A program made the position numbers and the translations under genes. DNA of 64,000 nt from assembly GCF_000759675.1 (NCBI RefSeq), contig NZ_BAWM01000016.1:149801-213800 (forward strand). The letters run 5' to 3'. Numbering within the stretch: the stretch's first letter is position 1; every line of letters begins with the position of its first letter. The notes beneath the pieces were generated by a model that was not told the origin of the DNA, made no database searches, and saw only the letters and a list, made by a program, of their open reading frames with translations. Shown here piece by piece: positions 29,054 through 37,703 of this stretch. The DNA comes from Neobacillus niacini (GTDB lineage: Bacteria > Bacillota > Bacilli > Bacillales > Cytobacillaceae).

Positions 29054-31507
29054 ATGAATAAACTTAGCCGAAAATGGCGCATTTTTGCTATTCACCATTC
29101 ACATACAGATATTGGTTACACGGAAAGGCAAGAGAGAATTGAGCAATACCATGTCGATTTTATCCGCCAGGCACTGAATATTTCCAAAGAGCTACGATCT
29201 GGAAAACGCGATGAGTGGAAAGGATTTAAATGGACTTGTGAGACATTTTGGGCAGTCGAGCAATTTCTTAAAGAAGCGACCGAAGAAGAAAAGAACGATT
29301 TTGCCGAAGCGGTCCGCCATGGAGATATTGAACTATCGGGCACGTATCTCAACATGACTGAGCTAGCTGATGAAGACCTGCTCAGTTCGATTCATTCCAA
29401 AGCAGCCGAATATGGTAAGTCCATCGGTTCACCGGTTGAATCTGCTATGACAGCAGACATTAACGGCTACAGCTGGGGTTATGCGAAAAGCTTGCTCGAT
29501 GCGGGGATCCAGCATTTGTTTTCGTGTATTCACACGCACCACGGCATGTTTGCGCTGGGACGCAAGCAGATTCCGTTCTGGTGGGAGACGAAGGATGGTG
29601 ACAGACTTCTCGTATGGAACGGGGAGCATTATATGTTCGGTAACGAGCTGGGCCTTTGTCCGGACGCTGTCGGCAGCTACATGATCCGGGACGAATTCCA
29701 TACGCCGGCAATCGTAGACAATCATTCTGAAATAATGTTGACTAGAATCGAACGTTATTTGAGCAAGTTGGAAGAAGAGCGATATCCGTACGATTTTGTT
29801 CCGGTCATGGTGTCAGGACTGGCTACTGATAACGGTTCTCCGAATGGGGATATTATGAAAGTGCTCCATTCATGGAATGAGGAACATGGGGATAAGGTAC
29901 AAATCGAGATGTCGACGTTAAGTGAATTTTTCCAGCATCTGAAAACGCAAGGCGCCGAAATCCCGGTATATCGTGGCGATTGGCCGGACTGGTGGTCGGA
30001 CGGAGTAAACTCTACGCCAATGCAAACACAAATTTTCAAGGATGCTCGGCGCACCTTACGTAAAATCAAACGGTTGGATCCGCAGCAGCAGATTGTCGGT
30101 CCGTCTGAGCTGTCAGATATCGAGCACCAGCTTGTTATGTACGCAGAACATACGTGGGGATATCATGCTTCGATTCATTCTCCATGGGATTGGAACGTAC
30201 AGATGTTGGAAGTGCGTAAGCTGGCCTATGCTGCTAACGCCAGCAGATTGGCACATGCCGCTTTGGATAAATTGAGCAACTTTATGGGCGGATCGCTGTT
30301 GCATCCAGGACGTGCTTTCCGCTATCAGGTTATCAATACAGAACCGCATGTTTCTAAACAATTAGTCGAATTTAAATGGGACGGCTTTGAGAACGAGCGA
30401 TTTAAGGACGGTTTGGAAGTCGTAGAGGAAAAAAGCGGTCAGGTTGTTCCGTTTCAAGTTGGTAACCAAAGTGTTACTGTCGAGGCGGAGTTACAGCCGG
30501 GGGAGCTGAAGAAATATATCATCCGACCGGTGATAACATCGAAGGCCAGAACAACAAGCAATATTAAGCTGGTCGGGGCAGACACAATTTATGATATTGA
30601 GGATATAAACCTTTCTGGCGAGACTAAGGATTTATTTATTATTTCACAGCATGATGTTGAATCTCCTTTCGTGAAAATACGCTGGAACGAAGAAGGAATA
30701 GTCTCTTGGGTGAACAAGGAAACGGGAGAGGAATTGATCCGTAAGGACCGGAAGCACGGGGCGTTCACACCTGTATATGAATTGACGCCTGCGGTTGATC
30801 CGAAGAATCCTAGCAGTATCTTCTCTGCTCGGAGCACAATGGGCCGGAACAGGAAAGGGCTGAACGTGCAGCGTTCCGTCGGACGGTTGGTTAAGGTGAA
30901 GGCGCTTTCTAGCGGACCGTTATATGGGGTAGTTGAACTTCAGTTCGAAATAAATGGAATGAGCTATTATTCTCTGCTATTAAAACTTTATGCAACTAGC
31001 AGCAGGGTTGACGTAGCTGTCCGTTTTCATAAAGATAGCGTCTGGGAACCAGAAAATGTATATATTTCACTGCCGTTTACTTCAGGAGCGAAGAATGTCG
31101 ATACGTTGTGGCTTGATAAGGCAGGAGCTCCTGTACGCCCTTGGGTTGATCAACTACCGGGGACACTGCTTGACTATTATTGCGTTCAAGAAGGTTTAGC
31201 TTTTGTAGGAGAAAACTGTTCCCTCATGATCGCTACACCGGATACGCCTCTCATACAATTAGGCTCTCTCGAATATGGAAAACGAGTGCTCCATACTCAG
31301 CAAGGCGAAGAGACAGAACGCCAAATGTATTCCTGGGCAATGAGCAACTACTGGGAGACGAATTTCAAAGCTACATTGGGCGGGTTTTACGAATTCCGCT
31401 ATTTAGTCGAGTGGAGCAAGGATTTTACTACGGTGGAACAAGCGATTGGACAGTGCCAAGCAATGAGCACTGGATTTACTGTTTGGCGTAGTAAAGCTGA
31501 TGCATAA
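29054..31507 (+). CDS. GH38-like putative alpha-mannosidase B
   Basis: The product has 817 residues and no signal peptide. The GH38 zinc motif is HHSHTDIGYT near residue 15, the nucleophile-position Asp is in MTADINGYSWG and the further ligand in YAEHTWGYHASIHSPWDW; the C-terminal beta domains follow (about 440-817). It is clearly related to the protein at 24204 but longer and very different in sequence, so the two probably cleave different linkages. The ATG at 29054 follows GGGAGTG. It ends the five-gene operon, with only 14 bases after the kinase gene. Its base composition is the same GC-richer type as the three genes before it. Confidence 0.78.
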   Translation: MNKLSRKWRIFAIHHSHTDIGYTERQERIEQYHVDFIRQALNISKELRSGKRDEWKGFKWTCETFWAVEQFLKEATEEEKNDFAEAVRHGDIELSGTYLNMTELADEDLLSSIHSKAAEYGKSIGSPVESAMTADINGYSWGYAKSLLDAGIQHLFSCIHTHHGMFALGRKQIPFWWETKDGDRLLVWNGEHYMFGNELGLCPDAVGSYMIRDEFHTPAIVDNHSEIMLTRIERYLSKLEEERYPYDFVPVMVSGLATDNGSPNGDIMKVLHSWNEEHGDKVQIEMSTLSEFFQHLKTQGAEIPVYRGDWPDWWSDGVNSTPMQTQIFKDARRTLRKIKRLDPQQQIVGPSELSDIEHQLVMYAEHTWGYHASIHSPWDWNVQMLEVRKLAYAANASRLAHAALDKLSNFMGGSLLHPGRAFRYQVINTEPHVSKQLVEFKWDGFENERFKDGLEVVEEKSGQVVPFQVGNQSVTVEAELQPGELKKYIIRPVITSKARTTSNIKLVGADTIYDIEDINLSGETKDLFIISQHDVESPFVKIRWNEEGIVSWVNKETGEELIRKDRKHGAFTPVYELTPAVDPKNPSSIFSARSTMGRNRKGLNVQRSVGRLVKVKALSSGPLYGVVELQFEINGMSYYSLLLKLYATSSRVDVAVRFHKDSVWEPENVYISLPFTSGAKNVDTLWLDKAGAPVRPWVDQLPGTLLDYYCVQEGLAFVGENCSLMIATPDTPLIQLGSLEYGKRVLHTQQGEETERQMYSWAMSNYWETNFKATLGGFYEFRYLVEWSKDFTTVEQAIGQCQAMSTGFTVWRSKADA

Positions 31508-31566
31508 TTGCATTATCTAGTTAATAAACTGATAATTACTAGCTCAATTATAGACGTTGCAGAAGG

Positions 31567-31655
31567 ATGAAAATATTATTATACGGCATCTATGATTCAA
31601 GTGAAACAGGTAAGGAAATCTCCTTAGTTTGATCAAATATGACCATTTTAATATA
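31567..31655 (+). pseudogene. C-terminal remnant of the second-type Gfo/Idh oxidoreductase
   Basis: GAAAATATTATTATACGGCA and the following bases match the last ~80 bases of the genes ending at 19024 and 53992 (YGIYDSSETGKEIS, ATATGACCATTT), with substitutions including a premature TAG. It is the third trace of this gene in the window. Confidence 0.8.
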
Positions 31656-31680
31656 AAAATGAATCTTTTATTTTAAAAAG

Positions 31681-31725
31681 AAATAGACTGTTCTAATGGT
31701 AAAAAACCATGAACAGTCTATTTTT
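31681..31725. terminator. Intrinsic terminator in the 31.5-kb scar
   Basis: AAATAGACTGTTC pairs with GAACAGTCTATTT, with T residues after it. It may end transcripts of the GH38 operon. Confidence 0.8.
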
Positions 31726-31777
31726 CTTTATTTCTATTGTTCCAAGGATTTGACATTATTTTAATATTTTCATATTG

Positions 31778-32098
31778 TACGTTCCAGCATTACGCCATAA
31801 AATTGAAGGCTTTCCTGAAACAGAATTTACGAAGTTCACTAATTCTGAAACAGATGTAAAAATTAAGCCATATGCAAAGGTTCCATATCCACTCGTTTAT
31901 TTAACACCTGAAGAACAAGAGGAATTAGGGCATATCCGCGCTGATTTGGATACTTACATTGAGCAAATGGAAGCGAGATTTATCACAGGTGCCGAGCCGA
32001 TGTCCAATTGGGATAAATATTTAAAAACTATGAATGATATGGGTGTTGATAAATTGGTTAAAATTTGTCAAGATGCCTATGACCGTTGGAATAAATAA
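31778..32098 (+). pseudogene. C-terminal remnant of a LipO-type sugar-binding protein
   Basis: From VPALRHKIEGFPE to the end AYDRWNK the frame is intact for about 106 residues and matches the tail of the decayed gene at 54000-54882. Everything upstream of about 31778 is unrelated and there is no signal peptide or start. This copy preserves the correct frame near YIEQMEARFITG, where the copy at 54757 has lost one base. Confidence 0.85.
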
Positions 32099-32103
32099 TT
32101 GAA

Positions 32104-32148
32104 AAAAGAAGGAAAAAGACGAAGATGATGTCTTTTTCCTTCTTTTTT
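32104..32148 (+). terminator. Terminator after the binding-protein remnant
   Basis: AAAAGAAGGAAAAAGAC pairs with GTCTTTTTCCTTCTTTT and is followed by T residues. The same terminator follows the related pseudogene at 54887-54930. Confidence 0.85.
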
Positions 32149-32203
32149 GTCCGAAACAACATAGGATGCAAAATTTACATATCATTGTCCCCGAGCCCCA
32201 GAT

Positions 32204-32285
32204 TTAGTCGAATTTATGTAAAAACGCTGAAACCCTTGAAAAACGCGTAAAAAAAGAACCCCAATTGAATTCCGTCGGTAATGAT
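32204..32285 (-). pseudogene. Possible transposase C-terminal remnant
   Basis: On the minus strand one frame reads LPTEFNWGSFFTRFSRVSA and then FLHKFD before TAA, which resembles the tails of IS4-like transposases as I remember them. No other transposase part is present. Another frame is also open here, so this is tentative. Confidence 0.25.
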
Positions 32286-32470
32286 TGATTTTATTTATAA
32301 TTTTTTTAATAATTAAAATTGTAATAGCATTATATGTCGAAGAAGGTGGAATTGAAAAAGAAACACCAGAAAAAATGAGTAAAAAACAGCAAGCCTTGCT
32401 GTATGGGTTTAGAGAAATCAAGGATGTGAGAATCTTAGAAGATAGTAAAAGAAATTATCTTAACGAATAA
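32285..32470 (+). other. Unassigned 61-codon open frame
   Basis: The frame is open from a TTG at 32285 and its second half looks protein-like (EKETPEKMSKKQQALLYGF, KDVRILEDSKRNYLNE). The first 15 residues are translated AT-rich spacer. There is no convincing ribosome site. It may be another gene tail in this scar region. I do not recognise a family. Confidence 0.2.
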
Positions 32471-32517
32471 AATTAATGCGCTTTTTTGTTACTTATAACA
32501 CAATTATAACACTTTCC

Positions 32518-32910
32518 GTTGGTGCGGATGCGTTCATTACGCAGCTTCCAAATGGGTATCAAACCGAAGTGGAAAAGCGTGGAAATGTTTTGTCTGTAGG
32601 GCAACGCCAACTGCTTTCTTTCGAAAGGGCGCTCCTCGCTGATCCAAAAATTCTTATTCTTGATGAGGCTACGGCAAGTATTGATACGGAGACTGAAGTT
32701 AAGATTCAGCGGGCATTAAAAACATTATTAAAAGGAAGAACGGCCATTATGATTGCCCACAGGCTCTCAACGATTCGAGAGGCAGATAAGATTATTGTTA
32801 TGGATCATGGTACTATCCTTGAGCAAGGAAACCACGAGATGTTAATGGGCAAACATGGAGTTTATTACGAATTGGTAAAAGCTCAATACAAAATGCTTGG
32901 TGTTGGTTGA
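32518..32910 (+). pseudogene. ABC exporter ATPase, 5'-truncated second copy
   Basis: From VGADAFITQLPNGYQTEVEK onward it matches the gene tail at 1-387, including Walker B and the H-loop. Upstream there is no Walker A or membrane domain; the preceding codons (from an ATG at 32476) are unrelated. One change, SFARAL to SFERAL next to the signature motif, is visible. It is a gene end fused to a scar and not a functional ATPase. Confidence 0.85.
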
Positions 32911-33001
32911 TTATTTCAAAGAGGAATACGATGAAAAAGGCTGAAAAAATGTATATAAAAATTCTATCAGCCTTTTTTTAATCATCAAATTCGGATAATT
33001 C
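32524..33001. repeat. Direct repeat A, copy 2
   Basis: This is the same as bases 1-478 at a constant offset of 32523, with few substitutions and no gaps visible. Immediately to its right lies the promoter of the fucoside operon. Confidence 0.9.
32934..32980 (+). terminator. Terminator in repeat A copy 2
   Basis: This is the same hairpin and T run as at 411-457. It insulates the following promoter. Confidence 0.85.
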
Positions 33002-33019
33002 AATAATATCAAAAAATTG

Positions 33020-33065
33020 TTGACGATTTCATTTTCTGGATGTTACAATTGAATTACCGGTAACA
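33020..33065 (+). promoter_or_regulatory. Promoter with LacI-type operator for the fucoside operon
   Basis: TTGACG at 33020-33025 and TACAAT at 33044-33049 are 18 bases apart. The palindrome TTACCGGTAA at 33054-33063 (14-mer AATTACCGGTAACA) lies right at the expected transcription start, the classic position for a repressor. Related sites are at 33895, 40332, 48008 and 61756. Confidence 0.7.
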
Positions 33066-33213
33066 TTAATTTACAAGGTTAATAAAAGATAATTTAAAAA
33101 TGAAAGGCATCATTGCGGTTGTTAAAACGGTTGATACTTGTCCATATACTAGTTTAATCGTTGTTCGGGTTAAAAAACTAAAATGCAGATTAAATTTTTG
33201 GGGGTGAATGCCA

Positions 33214-33873
33214 TTGAATGGCTTAGGGAAGGTTTTGTATAAAGTGGGCGATTTGCTTGCGAAAGCTATGTATGTCCATTTTTTGTGGGTCGTATTTACC
33301 CTTGCTGGTTTAGTAATATTCGGTGTGATGCCAGCAACAGCATCCGTGTTTTCAGTTATTCGAAAATGGCTTATGAAGGAGAATGATGTCCCGATTTTTC
33401 GTACATTTGTAGACTCCTATAAGTCATATTTTATAGAAACAAATCTATTAGGTCTCTTTTATTTCTTAATAGGTCTATTTCTATATTTCGACCTTCGTAT
33501 ATTAAATACCGAATTACATATGAATATTATTCGTATCTTAGTATTGATCGCAGGTTTTCTCTACATACTTATGGGGCTATTTTTACTTCCTGTTTATGTT
33601 CATTTCAACCTATCGAAACTAAACTATATTAAACAAAGCTTTTTAATCGTTTTCGCCCGCCCTCTTGAAACGTTTTTAATGTTGGTAAGTTTAGTAGTTT
33701 CATATTATCTTTTCCTCTATCTCCCGGTCGTGTTTATCTTTGCCGGTACAACCATTGTTTCTTTTCCATTGATGTGGATTGGAATGCGGTCGTTTAATAA
33801 AATTCAAATAAAACAAACAGCATACTTAACACCCAGTACTAACATGAAAAAAATAGTTGGATTTAAAATTTAA
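33214..33873 (+). CDS. YesL family (DUF624) membrane protein
   Basis: The product has about 219 residues with four to five hydrophobic segments and the family features GDLLAKAMYVHFLWVVFTLA, GVMPATASVFSVIRKW, and near the end PLMWIGMRSF. I prefer the TTG at 33214, since GGGGGTG then has normal spacing; ATG 33208 would be too close. DUF624 proteins accompany sugar ABC transporters in Bacillus and Paenibacillus (yesL in the rhamnogalacturonan operon); their role is unknown. It is the first gene of the LacI-controlled operon. A 5'-truncated relative lies at 52257-52780. Confidence 0.85.
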   Translation: MNGLGKVLYKVGDLLAKAMYVHFLWVVFTLAGLVIFGVMPATASVFSVIRKWLMKENDVPIFRTFVDSYKSYFIETNLLGLFYFLIGLFLYFDLRILNTELHMNIIRILVLIAGFLYILMGLFLLPVYVHFNLSKLNYIKQSFLIVFARPLETFLMLVSLVVSYYLFLYLPVVFIFAGTTIVSFPLMWIGMRSFNKIQIKQTAYLTPSTNMKKIVGFKI

Positions 33874-33894
33874 TTGAGTATTTGCATTTATGTT

Positions 33895-33908
33895 TGTTAT
33901 CGGTAACA
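33895..33908. promoter_or_regulatory. LacI-type operator before the permease gene
   Basis: TGTTATCGGTAACA is a near-perfect palindrome and the best-formed of the five related sites in the window. It lies 40 bases before the LplB-type permease start and may block an internal promoter or act as an auxiliary operator for the site at 33052. Confidence 0.7.
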
Positions 33909-33948
33909 AAATATATAAATAGATAATATGAAAAAGGAGTGTTAGTCA

Positions 33949-34920
33949 TTGAATGTTACTGGGGTAGTTGAGAATAAATCAACCATTTCTGAAGTAAAGC
34001 ATAAAACTAAGAAAAAGCTTTTGACAAAAATTAAAAAAAGCTGGCAACTATATGTCCTTTTTATCCTGCCACTGATGTATATCTTAGTTTTCCATTACTA
34101 CCCTATGTATGGCGCTTCGATCGCGTTTAAAAACTTTGACCCTGTATTAGGGATTGGAGGAAGTCCTTGGGTAGGATTTGAACATTTTAAAAAGTTCTTT
34201 GAATCATACGACTTTGTAAGGGTATTAAAAAATACGCTAGGCCTAAGTCTTTATAGTTTAATAGCAGGTTTTCCTCTTCCTATTTTATTAGCTTTAAGTC
34301 TTAACTATGTATACTCAAAAAGATTTAAGAAGGCTGCACAGTTAATCACATATGCTCCTCACTTTATATCGGTTGTTGTTATGGTTGGAATTATTTTTAT
34401 GATTTTAGACCCCCGCGGTCCAATAAATAATCTTCTTTCCCTCTTCGGGGTTAAAGAGGGAATTAACTTTATGGGTGAGGCGGATTATTTTAAATCGATT
34501 TTTGTTTTCAGTGGCATCTGGCAGAATGTTGGTTTCGGCTGCATTATTTATTTGGCCGCATTGACAAGCGTCAGCCCTGAACTTCATGAAGCTGCAATAG
34601 TAGACGGTGCTTCGAAGATCCGCAGAATCTGGCATGTCGATATTCCGGGTATTATGCAGACAGCTGTATTGGTCCTCATTCTTAATATGGGAAGCTTCCT
34701 GGATACCGGGTTTGAAAAAGTTTTATTAATGCAAAACCCATTAAATCTTTCATCATCTCAAGTAATTGACACCTATGTGTATAATGTCGGTCTTGTCTCT
34801 GCACTTCCGCAGTATTCGTATGCAGCTGCTATAGGAATTTTTAAATCACTAGTAGCATTCATTCTTATTATTGGGTCCAACAAGTTGGCGAAGAAGGTTG
34901 GACAGGATGGGCTATGGTAA
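33949..34920 (+). CDS. Sugar ABC transporter permease 1 (LplB/MalF type)
   Basis: The product has 323 residues and six membrane segments. The CUT1 EAA loop reads HEAAIVDGASKIRRIWHVDI at about residues 214-233, where the ATPase docks. YPMYGASIAFKNFDP is characteristic of the LplB branch. The TTG start follows AAAAAGGAGTG. It should pair with the permease at 34945 and the lipoprotein at 35986 to import an oligosaccharide. No ATPase gene is present, so a shared MsmX-type ATPase is expected. Confidence 0.92.
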   Translation: MNVTGVVENKSTISEVKHKTKKKLLTKIKKSWQLYVLFILPLMYILVFHYYPMYGASIAFKNFDPVLGIGGSPWVGFEHFKKFFESYDFVRVLKNTLGLSLYSLIAGFPLPILLALSLNYVYSKRFKKAAQLITYAPHFISVVVMVGIIFMILDPRGPINNLLSLFGVKEGINFMGEADYFKSIFVFSGIWQNVGFGCIIYLAALTSVSPELHEAAIVDGASKIRRIWHVDIPGIMQTAVLVLILNMGSFLDTGFEKVLLMQNPLNLSSSQVIDTYVYNVGLVSALPQYSYAAAIGIFKSLVAFILIIGSNKLAKKVGQDGLW

Positions 34921-34944
34921 ACCAATTAAAAGAGGGGGATTCTT

Positions 34945-35838
34945 ATGAACACAAAGATAGGCGAGTCAAGGGGTGACCGCATTTTCACTATTTGCAACTA
35001 CATTTTCCTATCACTCCTCGTCCTTTCAGTCTTGTATCCGCTTATTTATGTACTTAGTGCATCCTTAAGTTCGACAAAAGCTGTAGCAAGCGGGCGGGTC
35101 TGGTTATTTCCGGTAGAGTTCAGTTTGTTAGGATATAAGACAATCTTTGAATATAGCAAAATTTGGGTCGGATATGGAAATTCAATGTTTTATATGATTG
35201 TTGGAACAACCGTGAATGTTATTTTAACCATTTTAGCTGCATATCCGCTTTCACGGAAGGACTTTTATGGGCGCGGAATCTTCATGTTCCTGTTTGTGTT
35301 CACCATGATGTTTAATGGCGGATTGATTCCAAACTATCTTCTAGTACAAGATTTGGGTTTATTAAATTCCCGCTGGGCTCTTATTATTCCAAATGCTTTA
35401 TCGGTGTTTAATGTCATTATTACGATGAGTTTCTTTAAATCAACCATTCCAAATGAATTGCTCGAATCGGCTCAACTTGATGGGTGCAATGATTTTAAAT
35501 TTCTATTTAAAATTGTGTTACCGCTTTCAGCGCCTATCATTGCGGTTATTTCTCTCTTTTATGCCGTTGGGCATTGGAATTCTTATTTCGGTGCATTAAT
35601 TTATTTGCGCGATGCAAGTTTATTCCCGCTGCAGCTCATCTTAAGGGACATTCTTGTTCAAAACAGTGTAGACCCTTCGATGATGGGTGATGCAACTCAA
35701 TTGGCAAATAAAATTGGGCTTCAACAGCTGCTAAAATATTCACTTATTGTTGTCTCTTCCCTTCCGGTATTAATTGCCTATCCTTTTGTCCAAAGATTCT
35801 TTGTAAAGGGTGTTATGATTGGATCTTTAAAAGGATAA
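34945..35838 (+). CDS. Sugar ABC transporter permease 2 (LplC/YtcP type)
   Basis: The product has 297 residues and six membrane segments; the EAA loop is ELLESAQLDGCNDFKFLFKI. MMFNGGLIPNYLLVQDLGL is typical of the YtcP/LplC branch. GAGGGGG precedes the ATG by 7 bases. It lies 24 bases after the first permease and is clearly in the same transcript. Confidence 0.92.
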   Translation: MNTKIGESRGDRIFTICNYIFLSLLVLSVLYPLIYVLSASLSSTKAVASGRVWLFPVEFSLLGYKTIFEYSKIWVGYGNSMFYMIVGTTVNVILTILAAYPLSRKDFYGRGIFMFLFVFTMMFNGGLIPNYLLVQDLGLLNSRWALIIPNALSVFNVIITMSFFKSTIPNELLESAQLDGCNDFKFLFKIVLPLSAPIIAVISLFYAVGHWNSYFGALIYLRDASLFPLQLILRDILVQNSVDPSMMGDATQLANKIGLQQLLKYSLIVVSSLPVLIAYPFVQRFFVKGVMIGSLKG

Positions 35839-35985
35839 CCAGGCAAGTAATCTTTTTCATTTCCACTGGGAGGGAGTGATAGCACTTATTGATCCTATAA
35901 ATTTCTTGGTTTAACCGTATTGAATCAAATTGTTTAAAAAAACTATTATGTTTTTTCAATGAAACTTTATTAAGGGGATGAAACC

Positions 35986-37620
35986 ATGAAAAGAAAGTTG
36001 AATATGCTTCTATCTTTAGTAATAGCAATGTTACTGCTATTGGTTGGCTGTTCTGATAATGCCTCCACAACCCAAAAGAAAGACAAAGAATACAAAGATA
36101 TTGTCACAGAAGCAGGAACATTTCCAATCGTAAAGAAAAAAGAGACCATATCTGTCCTGACCCATTCGAACTCTGAAGTAAAGGATTTTGCAACCAATGA
36201 GTTTACTAAGTGGTACGAAGAGAAAACCGGAGTACATATAAAGTGGGAGGTTCTTCCAGAGGAGGGTGCTGCGGAAAAGTTAAATCTTATGCTGGCTAGC
36301 GGTGAATATCCAGATGTCATTATGGATATGAGTCTTACACCAGCGCAATTACGCGTGTATGGGGAAAAAGGTATCTTTCTTAGGTTAAATGATTTAATTG
36401 ACAAGTATGGTGTTCAAACGAAGAAAATGTTTCAAGAAATGCCTTTAGTAGAAGATGCAGTAAAAACCCCGGATGGCGATATTTTTGCCCTGCCGCAGGT
36501 AAATGAATGTTTTCACTGTACGACTTCTCAAAAAATGTGGATTTATAAACCATGGTTGGACAAGCTTGGCCTTGATGTACCAACTACCACAGAAGAATTT
36601 TACAATGTAATGATGGCATTCAAAACACAGGATCCAAATGGCAATGGAAAGGCCGATGAGCTCCCGCTTTCAGGCATGAAGAATTATTGGCATGAAGAGA
36701 TTGCCGGATTTCTTATGAACCCTTTTAGCTATAGTGATAAACATATTGAAGATGGAAAATTTGTTGTACCATGGGATAAGCCTGAATGGAGAGAAGGCTT
36801 AAAATATTTAAATAAGATGTACAATGACGGTTTAATTTATTCTGGCTCATTTACACAAGACCCTGAACAATTTAAAAAACTGGGTGAAAACCCTGACATC
36901 CCAATTTTAGGTGCTGCAGCATCATCGGTTCCTTCATTTTTTACAGATGTATCAGAAAAGGGACGAGCTAAGGATTATGTTGCAGTTCCTCCTTTAAAAG
37001 GCCCAAATGGTCAACCAATAACGCTTTACGAACCATCTCCGGTTACCCGTCCGGCTGAGTTTATCATTACGAATAAAGCAAAACATCCTGATGTTGCTTT
37101 TAGATGGGCAGAGGCAATGTATGATCAAGAAGTCACGATCAATTCCGTTTTTGGAATGGGTCAGTTCCTTGATGCGAAAGAGGGTGAACTTGGTTTGGAT
37201 GGAAAACCAGCCGTATGGACATTAGAGGAGCAGGATCCAAACAATGTTAATAAGAATATAGGTTGGAACCAAACAGGTCCATCTCTAAGAACGAACGCAT
37301 TCCGTGCTGGTCAAGCAGTACCTCCGGGGGATCAGGAACAGCTTTTATGGAAGGCAACAGAACAACATGTACCATACATCTCAAAGACAATCCAGCCTGT
37401 TCCGAGATTATTCTTTAGTGAGGAAGACTCAAACAAATTAGCTACTCTTGAAGAATCGATCAAGAACTACGTAGATGAAATGACAGCTGCGTTTATTACC
37501 GGAAAAACAAAACTTGATGATAAGTCTTGGAAAGAGTATATCAAGAATTTAGAGAATGCCGGTCTTAAAGATTACAATCAAGTCTATCAAAAAGCTTACG
37601 ATGAAAAATACAAAAAATAA
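35986..37620 (+). CDS. Sugar-binding lipoprotein (LipO type)
   Basis: The product has 544 residues with a lipoprotein signal peptide, LLLLVGC with the lipid-anchored Cys at 22. It belongs to the large extracellular solute-binding family that works with LplBC permeases; ASGEYPDVIMDMSLTPAQLR and DPNGNGKADELPLSG (DxNxNxxxD calcium loop) are characteristic. The best guess for the ligand is a fucosylated oligosaccharide, because fucosidase genes follow. AAGGGGATGAAACC precedes the ATG. Two broken relatives lie at 31778 and 54000. Confidence 0.92.
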   Translation: MKRKLNMLLSLVIAMLLLLVGCSDNASTTQKKDKEYKDIVTEAGTFPIVKKKETISVLTHSNSEVKDFATNEFTKWYEEKTGVHIKWEVLPEEGAAEKLNLMLASGEYPDVIMDMSLTPAQLRVYGEKGIFLRLNDLIDKYGVQTKKMFQEMPLVEDAVKTPDGDIFALPQVNECFHCTTSQKMWIYKPWLDKLGLDVPTTTEEFYNVMMAFKTQDPNGNGKADELPLSGMKNYWHEEIAGFLMNPFSYSDKHIEDGKFVVPWDKPEWREGLKYLNKMYNDGLIYSGSFTQDPEQFKKLGENPDIPILGAAASSVPSFFTDVSEKGRAKDYVAVPPLKGPNGQPITLYEPSPVTRPAEFIITNKAKHPDVAFRWAEAMYDQEVTINSVFGMGQFLDAKEGELGLDGKPAVWTLEEQDPNNVNKNIGWNQTGPSLRTNAFRAGQAVPPGDQEQLLWKATEQHVPYISKTIQPVPRLFFSEEDSNKLATLEESIKNYVDEMTAAFITGKTKLDDKSWKEYIKNLENAGLKDYNQVYQKAYDEKYKK

Positions 37621-37703
37621 TTTACTAGTTTAATTGCTCTGTACGAAAAGGGGAAGAGATGTTCTTCTCTTTTTCGTTTACCATTCTAAGGGGAGATGAT
37701 TTT

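Noticed and set aside
24204..31507. Prophage or integrative element
   Set aside because: No integrase, att-like ends, tRNA or phage genes are visible. The compositional difference alone only supports past transfer.
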